The notes: a model not told the origin generated them from the letters alone. Counted from the stretch's first letter, positions 8,715-18,130 are shown. The stretch: 64,000 nucleotides of DNA from Peribacillus sp. Bi96 (GCF_918698115.1 NZ_CAKKLV010000001.1:1-64000); one strand, 5' to 3'. Numbers and translations are program-made.

Positions 8715-8745
8715 ATGCCCTGGTATGAAAGGGCATTTTTTTATT
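8715..8745 (+). terminator. Terminator
   Basis: Short stem ATGCCC/GGGCAT (8715-8720, 8731-8736) followed by seven T residues. Confidence 0.75.
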
Positions 8746-8874
8746 TGTCCGGAACTGTTAAACGGGAATCCAGCACAACCATTGTTTGAATGGACCATAA
8801 GAGCAAGAATGAGGACGATTTGGAGCTGGGTTGATTGTTAAAATGAGGACAATTAAATTTTAGGAGCAACTATA

Positions 8875-9642
8875 TTGACTAACATTAAGGAATTCAATGA
8901 ATTACACTTTTCGAAGGGCCTGTTGATATTGGGGAACGCCTGGGATCTATTATCGGCCTTGATTCTTGAGAAATCAGGATTCAAGGCGATTGGAACGACA
9001 AGCTGGGGTATTGCCAACTCCCTGGGTTATTCTGATGGCGAATTGATTGATTTTGAAAGACATTTAGGTATCATACTAATGGCGGATAATGTGAAAATTC
9101 CCGTCACTGCAGACATTGAAGCAGGCTATGGTGAAACCGCAGAAAAGATTGTCGATAATGTGTTAAGGACGGCAGATGTCGGTGTAGCCGGGATCAATAT
9201 TGAGGATTCGCCCAAAAAACAAAAAGGGCTAAGAGATCTATCTCAACACTGCAGCCTACTATTAAAAATAAGAGAAGCGTTGGATTATAATGGGTATGAA
9301 GATTTTTACATCAATGCTAGAACAGATACTTATTTTCAAAAAGAAAATCCTTTCCCGGAAACAGTAGAGCGGGAAAAAGCGTATGTGGAGAATGGTGCCA
9401 GCGGAATATTCATCCCTGGAATAACGAACTATGATGAAATAAAGGAAATCACTTTGAATATAGGTGCTCCCCTTAATGTATTATCTTTGCCTGGATTAAC
9501 GAATGGTAAGGAGCTTGAAGAAATAGGCGTGAAACGTTTCAGTTTCGGAAATGCCCTAACCGATAAAATTATTGATTTATTAGAACAAGATACAGCACGA
9601 ATAGTAGAGCTGAATGACACCTCACATTTATATGGGAACTAA
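8875..9642 (+). CDS. Isocitrate lyase/PEP mutase family protein
   Basis: 255-residue TIM-barrel protein of the isocitrate lyase/phosphoenolpyruvate mutase superfamily. It has the family features GNAWDLLSALILEKSGF, GTTSWGIANSLGYSDGE and the metal-binding DIEAGYG. The N-terminal EDK-x-NS loop typical of true PEP mutase (phosphonate biosynthesis) is absent, so it is more likely a C-C or P-C bond lyase/hydrolase of unknown substrate. TTG start at 8875 has TTTTAGGAGC nine bases before it. It lies just upstream of decayed adaA and of broken phnW/phnX genes, so a former link to phosphonate breakdown is possible but unproven. Confidence 0.8.
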   Translation: MTNIKEFNELHFSKGLLILGNAWDLLSALILEKSGFKAIGTTSWGIANSLGYSDGELIDFERHLGIILMADNVKIPVTADIEAGYGETAEKIVDNVLRTADVGVAGINIEDSPKKQKGLRDLSQHCSLLLKIREALDYNGYEDFYINARTDTYFQKENPFPETVEREKAYVENGASGIFIPGITNYDEIKEITLNIGAPLNVLSLPGLTNGKELEEIGVKRFSFGNALTDKIIDLLEQDTARIVELNDTSHLYGN

Positions 9643-9664
9643 AACTGAAAGGATGCGGAGTATA

Positions 9665-9974
9665 ATGGCTGTTGCTTTAAATCTTTCTTTTGAAGAAATG
9701 TGGGAGAAGATCATTGCCTGCGACCCTAAATATGACGGATTATTTTTTACGGCAGTAGAGACAACTAAAATATACTGCCGCCCTTCATGTAGGTCAAGGA
9801 AAAGTCGAAAGGGCTGGTTTCCGTTCTTGCAAAAGATGCCAACCGGAAGTTGATGATTCCCCGCAGAAGGGACTTGTCAAAGATGTCATCGCTTTATTGA
9901 AAAAAAATCGGGTGAGTGGAAGGCATCTGCTGCCTTATAAGTATGGAGGTCCTTATATATGTTATATAAATTAG
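9665..9974 (+). pseudogene. adaA: adaA (methylphosphotriester-DNA alkyltransferase/regulator), deleted and frameshifted
   Basis: The first ~50 codons encode the Ada N-terminal zinc domain: YDGLFFTAVETTKIYCRPSC, with the first two zinc cysteines. After SRKSRK the frame runs into a stop at about 9853. In another frame from 9813 the Ada domain resumes (AGFRSCKRCQPEVDDSPQKG), with the last two zinc cysteines, and stops at 9972-9974. About 15 codons between the two cysteine pairs are missing. The whole AraC-type DNA-binding domain expected behind it is also absent, as adaB begins at 9959. The gene cannot make a working methyl-sensing activator. Confidence 0.8.
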
Positions 9975-10429
9975 ATTATGAATCACCGATTGGAATTATC
10001 GAGATATCAGGAACGAATGAGGCCATCTGTTCGATAATGTTTGCTGAAAGGGATATAAAGATAAATATTATGCAAGATCAAACGCCCAAGATTTTGGTGG
10101 AGTGCTTTAGTCAGCTTGATGAGTATTTCAAAGGTGAACGCAGGGAATTTACATTTCCCTATATACTTGAAGGGACCATCTTCCAGAAAAACGTGTGGAA
10201 CGCTTTAACAGGAATCATGTACGCTAACACGGGTTCCTATAAAGACATCGCCGTTACAATCGGTAATGAAAAAGCCATTAGGGCAGTAGGGAGCGCTAAT
10301 GGCAGAAATAAGTTAAGCATCGTGATTCCTTGTCATCGGATAATAGGTTCAAATGGAAAATTAACTGGTTATGCGGGTGGCTTATGGAGAAAGGAATGGC
10401 TCCTTCAGCATGAAAGGAATTTTAAGTAG
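9959..10429 (+). CDS. adaB: Methylated-DNA-protein-cysteine methyltransferase AdaB
   Basis: 156-residue O6-methylguanine-DNA methyltransferase with an intact active site IPCHRI (acceptor Cys125), the arginine-finger region (NEKAIRAVGSANGRN) and the C-terminal LTGYAGGLWRKEWLLQHE. It repairs O6-methylguanine by suicidal methyl transfer. ATG 9959 has GGAGG ten bases before it, located inside the adaA remnant, and matches the adaA-adaB order of B. subtilis. Because adaA, the methylation-dependent activator, is broken here, adaptive induction is probably lost even though the enzyme looks complete. Confidence 0.9.
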   Translation: MLYKLDYESPIGIIEISGTNEAICSIMFAERDIKINIMQDQTPKILVECFSQLDEYFKGERREFTFPYILEGTIFQKNVWNALTGIMYANTGSYKDIAVTIGNEKAIRAVGSANGRNKLSIVIPCHRIIGSNGKLTGYAGGLWRKEWLLQHERNFK

Positions 10430-10533
10430 GATACTGGGCGCAACTTTATGGGAATCGCCGGGACCTAAAACAGAGTCAAATCCATGAAAATAACCTGATC
10501 TGACCCAATAAAGGATGGGTAAATTGGGCATTC

Positions 10534-10737
10534 ATGCATATATCTCATTTTCCAACCGAAACCTTTGATTTTGGGGAATTCTACAATTATATCAAAGAGA
10601 GGGGCTACGTAATCTATCCCGGAAAACTGACGGACATAGATACATTCCGTATCGGTAATATTGGCGAAATCCATGAAGAAGATATCGAGGAACTTGGCAG
10701 GATCGTAGAAAAATATATGAAAGTGGTGACAGTATAA
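10534..10737 (+). pseudogene. phnW: phnW 3' fragment (2-aminoethylphosphonate-pyruvate transaminase)
   Basis: The 67 codons encode only the C-terminal end of AEP transaminase: FDFGEFYNYIKERGYVIYPGK followed by FRIGNIGEI, the classic end of PhnW. The remaining ~300 residues, including the PLP-lysine, are absent. The ~100 bases before it contain nothing recognisable from PhnW. The fragment overlaps the start region of phnX, which is the usual operon order phnW-phnX. The DNA shows a 5' deletion. Confidence 0.78.
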
Positions 10738-11548
10738 ATAAGGTAGAGGGAATCATTTTGGATTGGGCTGGAACGGCTGTGGATTTTGGATGTTTTGCGC
10801 CAGTGAATGTTTTTGTGGATATTTTTAAGAATGCTGGACTGGAAGTGACGATGGAGGAAGCCAGAGCTCCGATGGGCATGCTGAAAATCGACCATATTCG
10901 TGCGATGCTGACCATGCCAAGGATATCTTCTTTATGGAGAGAGGAATATGGAAGGTCATTCAATGAGGAAGACGTTGAAAAACTGTATGCCGAGTTCGAA
11001 CCGGCACTAATGATGTCATTGGCGGATTATACAGATCCAATTCCAGGGGTTATCGAGACAGTGGAAGCATTAAGAAATCGCGGCCTGAAGATTGGGTCGA
11101 CAACGGGTTATACGGATACCATGATGGATGTTGTCGTTTCAAATGCGTTGAAAAAAGGGAATCAGCCAGATTTTCATGTAACCCCAGATGCAACCCATTC
11201 GATTGGAAGACCCTATCCTTACATGATTTATCGTAATATGGAAGAATTGAAGTTATCGGCATCATGGAAGGTTGTGAAGGTAGGGGATACCATTTCCGAT
11301 ATGCAAGAGGGAGTGAATGCAGGGGTATGGTCCGTCGGAGTCATTGTCGGAAGCTCTGAAATGGGGTGAGTTTGAATGAGTATACGAGTCTATCAGAATT
11401 TGATAAAGAAATTGTAATCTCCAAAACTGCAAACTCTTTTATGCAAAATGGGGCTGATTTTACGATTAAAACGATGAATGAACTTCCCGGTATTATCGAA
11501 AGAATTAATAGTCTTATTTCAGATGGTAAGAGACCTCGTACAAACTAA
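10734..11548 (+). pseudogene. phnX: phnX (phosphonoacetaldehyde hydrolase), frameshifted, start codon lost
   Basis: Two overlapping frames together give a ~270-residue PhnX, the normal family length. The first frame has the HAD nucleophile motif LDWAGTAVDFGCFAPVN, the Schiff-base lysine segment PMGMLKIDHIR, and VKVGDTISDMQEGVNAG. It stops at 11367-11369 just after GSSEMG. The remaining C-terminus (LNEYTSLSEFDKE to MNELPGIIERIN) continues in another frame from about 11366. At the 5' end, the expected first codon is ATA at 10734-10736 (ATA AAT AAG GTA GAG). A single ATG-to-ATA change would explain it. Next in-frame start is TTG 10758, without a good ribosome site. Likely non-functional. Confidence 0.8.
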
Positions 11549-11570
11549 ACATTAATTATAGTAAAAAAAG

Positions 11571-11628
11571 TGTAGCATATACTCTATTCTTGATTGAGAA
11601 AGAATAGAGTATATGCTGCATCTTTTTT
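11571..11628 (+). terminator. Strong terminator after phnX remnant
   Basis: A long stem (AGCATATACTCTATTCTT paired with its complement in AAGAATAGAGTATATGCT, one mismatch at most) is followed by a T-rich tract. It may also act on transcripts from the permease on the other strand. Confidence 0.85.
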
Positions 11629-11747
11629 ATTTGTCGGCTGTGTAAAAAGGGTTGTAGGGGACTTAATCGACCTAGAGGTTTCCATCATTTCAAGTGACAA
11701 TTATTGTGTCTAAGATGTTTTTCATCTTTCTTTTAAACTTCGTTACT

Positions 11748-13103
11748 TTATTTTAAATCTACACCATAATTTTCTTCGATTTTCAATACTGGTGGCTGTT
11801 TTTTTAGTCCTTTTGTCAATACAAGTAAATAAATGAAGCCTATTATTAACCAACTTACTCCAAGTACTTTTGAGTGCGCATCAAGATTCACAAGTAGTAA
11901 AATATCAAGAGCAGCTCCAATAATGGGAACAAATAAATATAAGACAGTTCCTTTTACCGAACGTTCTCTATTTCTAATATAATAATGAGCAATTACTGAA
12001 ATATTAACACAAGTGTACGCAAGAAACGCCCCAAAATTAATAAATGATGCTACAAGATCTAAACTTAAAAATAAAGCAAGCAAAGAGACAAAACTAATGA
12101 TCAGGATATTATTTACGGGTGTTCTATATTTCGGATGCAGGGTGCCAAAGAACTTTTCAGGAAACTGTCCGTCTCGCCCCATCGTATAGAGGACTCGTGA
12201 TGCACTTGCCTGGGAAGACATGGCACTACCCAATACAGCTAATGCGTAAAGGGCAAGATATATTGAGTACATCGCCTTTCCACCAACAAGTTTAATAATT
12301 TCGTAGGCAGCGGAATCAGGATTATTAAATGTGTTATACTCTGGCCATACAAGATACGAGAAATATGAGACACTTGTAAAGATTAAACCACCACCAAGAG
12401 TAATTAAAATAACAGCTCGTGGAATTGTTTTCTTAGGGTTCACTGTCTCTTCCGAAAACGCTGTAACTGATTCAAACCCAAGGAAACAAAAGCATAATAA
12501 TGCTGCTCCAGCTATTGTATAAGAAAAGGGTTCTTTCGAATTATAGAATGGCTCAAGAGATAAAAGAGTTGCCGTGCTTTCTCCCATAAAAATTTCCTTA
12601 ATAGAAAAACCTATAAAGATAAGGATAAAAAGAAAAGCAAAAATCGTTATGAATGCGTTTACATTTGTGGCAATCTTCAATCCTTTAATATTAATAAAAG
12701 TGACGAGAATCAGCATACCTGCAATCCAGATGTAACTTGGAATTGTAGGAAAGGCAGCTGAGAAAAAAATACCAAATACTAAATAATTCACCATTGGCAT
12801 AAATAAATAATCCATTAAGATCACCCATCCGACAAGAAATCCAACAGAGGGATTGAGCGATTTTTGCGTATAAACATAGGCAGAACCGGAAGATGGAAAC
12901 GCAATTGCCATTTTCCCATAACTGTAAGCAGTAAACATCATTACCACTAGAGCAACTATCATTGCCCCTGGAACCGTACCGTGGGAAATATTGGCCGCAA
13001 TACCATACGTAGTAAAAGCTGTGGTTAACCCCATAAATGAAAAACCAAACAATACAACTGGAATGAGTGTCAGTGTTCTATCCGTTTTCCTTATATTTGA
13101 CAT
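11748..13103 (-). CDS. APC-family amino acid/polyamine permease
   Basis: 451-residue transporter of the amino acid-polyamine-organocation superfamily with about 12 membrane helices. The N-terminal VVLFGFSFMGLTTAFTTYGIAA carries the helix-1 unwound segment, and FPSSGSAYVYTQ the family motif in the second helix. The overall pattern is closest to putrescine importer/YfnA-type members. Its neighbour on the same strand is ald, and adeR follows divergently, so uptake of alanine or a related amino acid is a reasonable guess. ATG 13103 is preceded by AGGAGAG. A 350-bp gap separates it from ald, so it likely has its own promoter. Confidence 0.85.
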   Translation of the reverse strand: MSNIRKTDRTLTLIPVVLFGFSFMGLTTAFTTYGIAANISHGTVPGAMIVALVVMMFTAYSYGKMAIAFPSSGSAYVYTQKSLNPSVGFLVGWVILMDYLFMPMVNYLVFGIFFSAAFPTIPSYIWIAGMLILVTFINIKGLKIATNVNAFITIFAFLFILIFIGFSIKEIFMGESTATLLSLEPFYNSKEPFSYTIAGAALLCFCFLGFESVTAFSEETVNPKKTIPRAVILITLGGGLIFTSVSYFSYLVWPEYNTFNNPDSAAYEIIKLVGGKAMYSIYLALYALAVLGSAMSSQASASRVLYTMGRDGQFPEKFFGTLHPKYRTPVNNILIISFVSLLALFLSLDLVASFINFGAFLAYTCVNISVIAHYYIRNRERSVKGTVLYLFVPIIGAALDILLLVNLDAHSKVLGVSWLIIGFIYLLVLTKGLKKQPPVLKIEENYGVDLK

Positions 13104-13453
13104 GTAAAATACTCTCCTCTTTTACCTGATTTAACCTTTTGTGAGAAATAGGAACAATATTATTACTTCCATGGCTTTTTTAATACGGTGGGTTTCTAGA
13201 AATCATAAAAAAGTCAGAAAGATGCTAGGGAGCCTGCTTTGAATTATCCATGAATTTGTTGTCTTATTTCCCCATTCCTCGTAAGGAATTTCGTCTGCAG
13301 AATAACAAAGATAATTCCTGTAAAAATCTTCTCGCTGGCATCTTTACTGACTCCTGGAATTTCTTTAGTAGCGACTTGTTCAATAACGTGTATACTGATT
13401 TCTAATCAATAGAAATGAAACGTAGAATATGAGATAACTCTAAAGACGCTTTA
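13104..13453. other. Intergenic region between ald and permease, 350 bp
   Basis: No gene. It must contain the permease promoter on the minus strand. No clear terminator for ald or recognisable operator was identified. Confidence 0.4.
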
Positions 13454-14575
13454 TTATTTTGACAATAGTAACTCATTTTTTATATCTGTATAAGGCATGT
13501 TATGATTGATCCCAACTTCGTGATGAACAATTTCACCGTTCAAAGTGCTGATACAATTTCTTATTATTACATCATTTTCTACAACCTCTTTCAAACCATT
13601 ATTCGCAATGTCCATAATATATGGGCCCGTTGTCATCAACATCATGTTTGTCGAGGTTTGTGGACATAGAGCCGGCATATTCGGGACACAGTAATGTAGG
13701 ACATCTTGTTCGTAGTAAACTGGATCTTCTAAAGTCGTATAACGTGAGGTTTCAATTATACCCGTTCCTGCAATATCAATAATAATAGAATGGGGTTTCA
13801 TCTTACTGACCATCTCTCGTGTTATGATAGGTTCGGTTACCCCTGGCATCGGATAAATTGTATTAATTAAAACATCACTTTGAATAAGTTCTTCGAACAT
13901 TATATCTTTATCCCAACACAAAATGTCCACCTGTGGCAACTGATTGTTCAAATAATCGATGCGTTTCATTGATGCTTCCATGATTGTTACATTCAATCCA
14001 AGGCCCACAGCAACTTGCGCAGTATTGAGTCCAGCATTGCCACCACCAAGTATGAATACTTTGCTCGACGGTAAACCTGCCAGTTTCCGGAGAAGTATTC
14101 CTTTTCCACCATAACCATATTGAGCATATTTGACTGCTTCAAGCATTGCTAATGTTCCTGCAATTTCACTCATTGGTTTAATCGTAGGTCTTGTCCCATC
14201 AGGTAAAACGATTAATTCCATTGATATTGAAATAGCTTTTTTATCTAGTAAGGCCTGTGTCATCTCATGATTTACATCTTCCGCCAAATGAAACCATGCC
14301 ATTATCATTTGATTTTCTTTAAGAAGGCCGTATTCATAGGGTTGAAGTTCCTTCACCTTAACAACAAATTCTGCCTTCTCATAAATTTCGTCAATCGTGT
14401 TTACTATTTTTGCTCCAGCCAAAATATATTTCTCGTCACAAAAACCACTAGCTTCACCTGCCATGCTTTGTATTAGTACTTCATGACCGAAAGCTGTTAA
14501 TTTTTTTACCCATGATGGATTTAATCCCACTCTAGTCTCTGCGGTTTTTAATTCTTTAGGAACCCCTACTATCAT
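13454..14575 (-). CDS. ald: Alanine dehydrogenase
   Basis: 373 residues, the normal length. N-terminal MIVGVPKELKTAETRVGLNP is the alanine dehydrogenase/transhydrogenase signature. The substrate-binding Lys75 (KVKE) and catalytic His96 (WFHLAED) are present, and the NAD-binding GGGNAGLNTAQVAVGLGLNV is intact. It interconverts L-alanine and pyruvate plus ammonia with NAD, for alanine use and in sporulation. The usual KVKEP reads KVKEL and the sequence seems more diverged than the main Bacillus Ald, so it may be a second copy. Start ATG has AAAGGAGAA. It is transcribed away from adeR. Confidence 0.85.
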   Translation of the reverse strand: MIVGVPKELKTAETRVGLNPSWVKKLTAFGHEVLIQSMAGEASGFCDEKYILAGAKIVNTIDEIYEKAEFVVKVKELQPYEYGLLKENQMIMAWFHLAEDVNHEMTQALLDKKAISISMELIVLPDGTRPTIKPMSEIAGTLAMLEAVKYAQYGYGGKGILLRKLAGLPSSKVFILGGGNAGLNTAQVAVGLGLNVTIMEASMKRIDYLNNQLPQVDILCWDKDIMFEELIQSDVLINTIYPMPGVTEPIITREMVSKMKPHSIIIDIAGTGIIETSRYTTLEDPVYYEQDVLHYCVPNMPALCPQTSTNMMLMTTGPYIMDIANNGLKEVVENDVIIRNCISTLNGEIVHHEVGINHNMPYTDIKNELLLSK

Positions 14576-15011
14576 TGTTCATTCTCCTTTTTAATTGTAT
14601 TTAATTTATTGAACATTCTAAAATCTTACAGGGAAATGATAACCCTTTCATTAGACACGAGGTTAAATGTATATTAGTTTTTTTTTAACCAAGCGCTTTT
14701 GGTTATCTTGAACTTTTATGAATACAGCATTGGTGAGTAAGTGATAATTTTTCCATTGTATAACTAATTGTTTTGGTCGTTTTAAGTTTCAATACTCCAC
14801 CGTTCATGCACACATATAACTGATGAAAAATGGTGTAAATGGATACCAGTATGAAAGATTCTCAGGTTGATTAAGGTATTTCATCAAAGCACGTAAAAGA
14901 ACATTATTTGGGGTTAAACAGAGATAGGGATCCATATTTTATGGGCTTAGACTTTCTAGTATAGTTATAATAAAATGATACAGCTAACAATTATTAAATG
15001 AGGAGGTACAC
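14576..15011. promoter_or_regulatory. Divergent ald/adeR control region
   Basis: 436 bp between two divergent genes. At 14687-14704 lies a palindrome AACCAAGCGCTTTTGGTT with 6-bp perfect arms, a candidate operator. AdeR activates ald in B. subtilis, so an AdeR site is expected in this gap; assigning it to this palindrome is inference. Confidence 0.4.
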
Positions 15012-16652
15012 ATGCTTACAGTACAAGATGTTCTTAAGCGCTCACTCTTTTCAAAAACGGAGGTAGTTGCGGGGGCAAACGGGTTGCACCGTCAAGTCAA
15101 ATGGACACATGTCCTTGAAATTCCGTTTTTTGATGATACCATCTTTCAGGGAGGGGAACTGATACTCTCCACCGGATTTGGGTTTGAATGGAGAGACTCC
15201 TCTAATACTTCATTTTTGTTAAATCTTATCGAACGCAATGCCTCATGTTTATGTATAGAACTTGGACACTACTTCGAAAAGGTCCCTAATGAAATGATCG
15301 AGATGGCAAATGAGTATAACTTTCCGATTATTATTTTCAAAGAATTCATAAATTTCGTTGAAATAGCACAGGATCTACATTCGTTTATCATTAATGTTCA
15401 TCATGAGAAGTTGGTTACATTAGATTCGATATCAAGAAAGTTCCATTCATTGTCACTCACTACTCATGGGTTATCAAATATTTTAAAGTTGTTGCAACAG
15501 AAGACAGAAGCACCAATTATCTATCTTCCTATAGAAGGAACACCTTTTTCGATTCCAGGATTGAAAAATGAATTTATGGAGCAGCTACTTCAAACCATTT
15601 ATGAAGATAAAGAACACTGGCATGACCGGATTACAAATGATTCGCCCGTTGAATGGAAGGCATTAAACCATACTATTCTTCTCCAACCGATCGGAGCAAT
15701 GGATCAAATCTGGGCGTACCTTGTTATGGTTTTAGATCGTGAATCGGATGAATTTGATTTCCTAATCCTTGATCGTGCTTCTCTAGCAATCTCACAAGAC
15801 TTACTGCGCAAACATTATTTGGATGAAAAACGATTACGTTTAGAATCTACATGGCTAAATGATTTACTTTATAGACGCATCAATAATGAAGAACAAGCAA
15901 GGGGATTTATTTCGTTAAAACCTAAGCGTGCTTCTATACATTATCGAGTTGCAATCGTTGATATCGAAGATGCTCTTCATCCGTCTTTATTAAGTTTATC
16001 GAATGAAGAAAATGAATCTGCTATTTATCATTATTCTTTAAAAATTCGATCTGGGTTCGCAAAATATTCTTTTACACCTTATATCACATCTATAAGAAAT
16101 CAGATTATTGTATTAGCTATTGATCTCGGAACTGCCGATTCCTCTAAGGCACGCTTCTTGAAAGTGATCAATGCCTTGCTATATGTTAAAGAAGGTGAAT
16201 CTAGCCAAATCCGTATAGGCATTGGGCGACAATACCAGTTACTTTTGGATGCTCATACTGGGTATCGAGAAGCGCAGTTAGCTTTAAATTATCGTGCGTT
16301 TTCAACAAGTGCCTTTTACGAAGACCTTGGCATCTTTCGGTTGATACAATTAATTCAGCATGATCAAGATACCGCCCATTTTATTGAGGACTATCTTTCT
16401 CCTTTAATATCCTATGATAAGGAATATGGAACGGAATTGCTTCTGACTTTAGCAAAATACTTTGAGCTTGATCGATCAAAGAAGCTTACTGCTCAAAAAT
16501 TACATGTTGTAAGACAAACACTCTATCATCGGCTGGAAAAAATAAAAAAGATTCTTGATTTTGATTTTGATATGCCAGAGAACAGATTAAACGTTGAAAT
16601 GGCTTTGAAAGCATATCAACTCATACAACAAGTGGGAGTTCCTACGAAGTAG
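15012..16652 (+). CDS. adeR: PucR-family transcriptional regulator AdeR (activator of ald)
   Basis: 546 residues in PucR-family order: N-terminal PucR ligand-sensing domain (residues 1-125, MLTVQDVLKRSLFSKTEVVAG), a central GGDEF-like CdaR region (about 280-420), and a C-terminal HTH_30 domain (about 485-540, KKLTAQKLHVVRQTLYHRLEKIKKIL). B. subtilis AdeR (YukF) is a PucR-type activator of ald and sits beside it. The divergent placement here supports the same role. ATG 15012 follows an AGGAGGT site. A terminator lies downstream at 16830. Confidence 0.85.
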   Translation: MLTVQDVLKRSLFSKTEVVAGANGLHRQVKWTHVLEIPFFDDTIFQGGELILSTGFGFEWRDSSNTSFLLNLIERNASCLCIELGHYFEKVPNEMIEMANEYNFPIIIFKEFINFVEIAQDLHSFIINVHHEKLVTLDSISRKFHSLSLTTHGLSNILKLLQQKTEAPIIYLPIEGTPFSIPGLKNEFMEQLLQTIYEDKEHWHDRITNDSPVEWKALNHTILLQPIGAMDQIWAYLVMVLDRESDEFDFLILDRASLAISQDLLRKHYLDEKRLRLESTWLNDLLYRRINNEEQARGFISLKPKRASIHYRVAIVDIEDALHPSLLSLSNEENESAIYHYSLKIRSGFAKYSFTPYITSIRNQIIVLAIDLGTADSSKARFLKVINALLYVKEGESSQIRIGIGRQYQLLLDAHTGYREAQLALNYRAFSTSAFYEDLGIFRLIQLIQHDQDTAHFIEDYLSPLISYDKEYGTELLLTLAKYFELDRSKKLTAQKLHVVRQTLYHRLEKIKKILDFDFDMPENRLNVEMALKAYQLIQQVGVPTK

Positions 16653-16829
16653 TTATCAACAGCCAACCACGGGCGCATAGGTAACAAGATTAAGACCGAG
16701 GATAAAAATTATTTAACAATAATATTCATTGACGTCCCATACCCTCATTCCATTTTTAACCTAACATTCATTCTAATACTCCATTTATCATTCATTCTTA
16801 ATGAATGGTAAGTTTGCGTGATTGGAAAT

Positions 16830-16868
16830 AAAAAACTCTGTTCATTTTTTAAATGAACAGAGTTTTTT
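16830..16868. terminator. Bidirectional terminator after adeR
   Basis: AAAAAACTCTGTTCATTT pairs with AAATGAACAGAGTTTTTT, giving a near-perfect stem with A and T tracts on the two sides. Confidence 0.85.
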
Positions 16869-16880
16869 AATAAATCCATA

Positions 16881-16928
16881 TTGTAAAAAGTGAGAAAAGA
16901 GTGTACGATTAAATGAGAATGATAATCA
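16881..16928 (+). promoter_or_regulatory. Promoter with Fur box before the ferredoxin-NADP reductase gene
   Basis: TTGTAA (16881-16886), a 17-bp spacer and TACGAT (16904-16909) form a sigma-A type promoter. TGAGAATGATAATCA at 16914-16928 matches the Bacillus Fur 7-1-7 consensus (TGATAAT-N-ATTATCA) at 12 of 14 arm positions and covers the likely transcription start. B. subtilis ycgT is a Fur-regulated gene, which supports the reading. Confidence 0.7.
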
Positions 16929-16958
16929 ATCACATTTGATTACCGGGGAGTGGACGTT

Positions 16959-18023
16959 ATGGAACAGCAAGATTTATTTGATGTAACGGTTATTGGGGGA
17001 GGGCCAGCAGGCCTTTACTCCACTTTTTATAGCGGACTTAGAGAAATGAAAGTTAAACTGATTGAATACCAGCCACGGCTAGGCGGGAAAATTCATGTCT
17101 ATCCGGAGAAAATGATTTGGGATGTAGGAGGGCTGACACCCACTACTGGGGAAAAATTAATTGAGCAGCTGGTGGAGCAAGGTTTAACATTCAATCCAAC
17201 AGTCGTCTTGAATGAAAAAGTGGAATCAATCACACGTAATGAAGAAGGTATCTTCGTTTTACATACCGCCTCAGGGCAAATGCACTTTTCCAAAACGATC
17301 ATTGTCGCGGTTGGCGGGGGAATTCTGAATCCGCAAAAGTTGGAAATAGACGGGGCTGAAAGGTTTGAGGTTTCCAATTTAAACTATACTGTGAAGTCAT
17401 TCAATCGTTTCAAGGATAAAACGGTGATCATTTCAGGCGGCGGGAATTCTGCAATAGACTGGGCAAATGAATTGGAGACCATCGCCAAAAAGGTGTATCT
17501 GACATACAGGAAAGATAGTTTAGCTGGTCATGAATCACAAGCAAGGCAATTGATGGAAAGCTCTGCTGTTTGTTACTTGAATACGACGATTACAAAACTG
17601 ATCGCATGTGATGATCATGCATCAATCGAGCATGTTGAACTGACGAATCATGAAACGGGAGAGGTTTCTTACCTGCCGATCGAAGAAGTCATCATCAATC
17701 ATGGATACGAACGCGATACATCTCTGCTACAAAATAGTAAAGTGGATATTGCCATAGTGGATAATTATTATATTGAAGGTACTGCTGCCAGTGAATCCTC
17801 GATGGAGGGGATATACGCTGCCGGTGATATCTTAAAGCATGAAGGTAAATTGAACCTGATAGCAGGTACTTTTCAAGATGCAGCAAACGCCGTAAACAAG
17901 GCGAAGCAATATATCCAGCCTGACGCTCACGGAGTGGGAATGGTCTCTTCCCATAATGAAATCTTTAAAAAGCGCAATAGGGAATTGATCAAGGAAATGA
18001 TGAAACCGGCAAGGGTATTTTAA
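16959..18023 (+). CDS. ycgT: Ferredoxin/flavodoxin--NADP reductase, thioredoxin-reductase-like (YcgT)
   Basis: 354-residue two-dinucleotide-binding flavoprotein of type-2 ferredoxin-NADP reductases. It has an FAD motif VIGGGPAGLYS near residue 10 and an NADPH motif ISGGGNSAIDWA around residue 155. It has no redox-active CxxC, so it is not a thioredoxin reductase. The C-terminal GIYAAGDI motif binds FAD. These enzymes pass electrons from NADPH to ferredoxin, flavodoxin or iron-releasing systems. ATG 16959 is preferred because GGGGAG lies 10 bases upstream and overlaps the alternative GTG 16950. Regulation by Fur is predicted from the box in front. Confidence 0.85.
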   Translation: MEQQDLFDVTVIGGGPAGLYSTFYSGLREMKVKLIEYQPRLGGKIHVYPEKMIWDVGGLTPTTGEKLIEQLVEQGLTFNPTVVLNEKVESITRNEEGIFVLHTASGQMHFSKTIIVAVGGGILNPQKLEIDGAERFEVSNLNYTVKSFNRFKDKTVIISGGGNSAIDWANELETIAKKVYLTYRKDSLAGHESQARQLMESSAVCYLNTTITKLIACDDHASIEHVELTNHETGEVSYLPIEEVIINHGYERDTSLLQNSKVDIAIVDNYYIEGTAASESSMEGIYAAGDILKHEGKLNLIAGTFQDAANAVNKAKQYIQPDAHGVGMVSSHNEIFKKRNRELIKEMMKPARVF

Positions 18024-18089
18024 AGGAAACGGAAACTGGAAGCAGGTTCGAAATGTCTCACCACGAACCATGTTGAATTTCTACAGTCT

Positions 18090-18124
18090 AAAAGCTCCAG
18101 GGCCTTATGTGTCCTGGAGCTTTT
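18090..18124. terminator. Bidirectional terminator between ycgT and bceB
   Basis: AAAAGCTCCAGG pairs with CCTGGAGCTTTT across an 11-base loop; the A/T tails permit termination in both directions for the converging genes. Confidence 0.85.
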
Positions 18125-18130
18125 AGCAGC

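Noticed and set aside
8875-9642. True PEP mutase for phosphonate antibiotic synthesis
   Set aside because: The EDK-x-NS active-site loop of PEP mutase is absent and no phosphonate biosynthesis partner (Ppd) is nearby.
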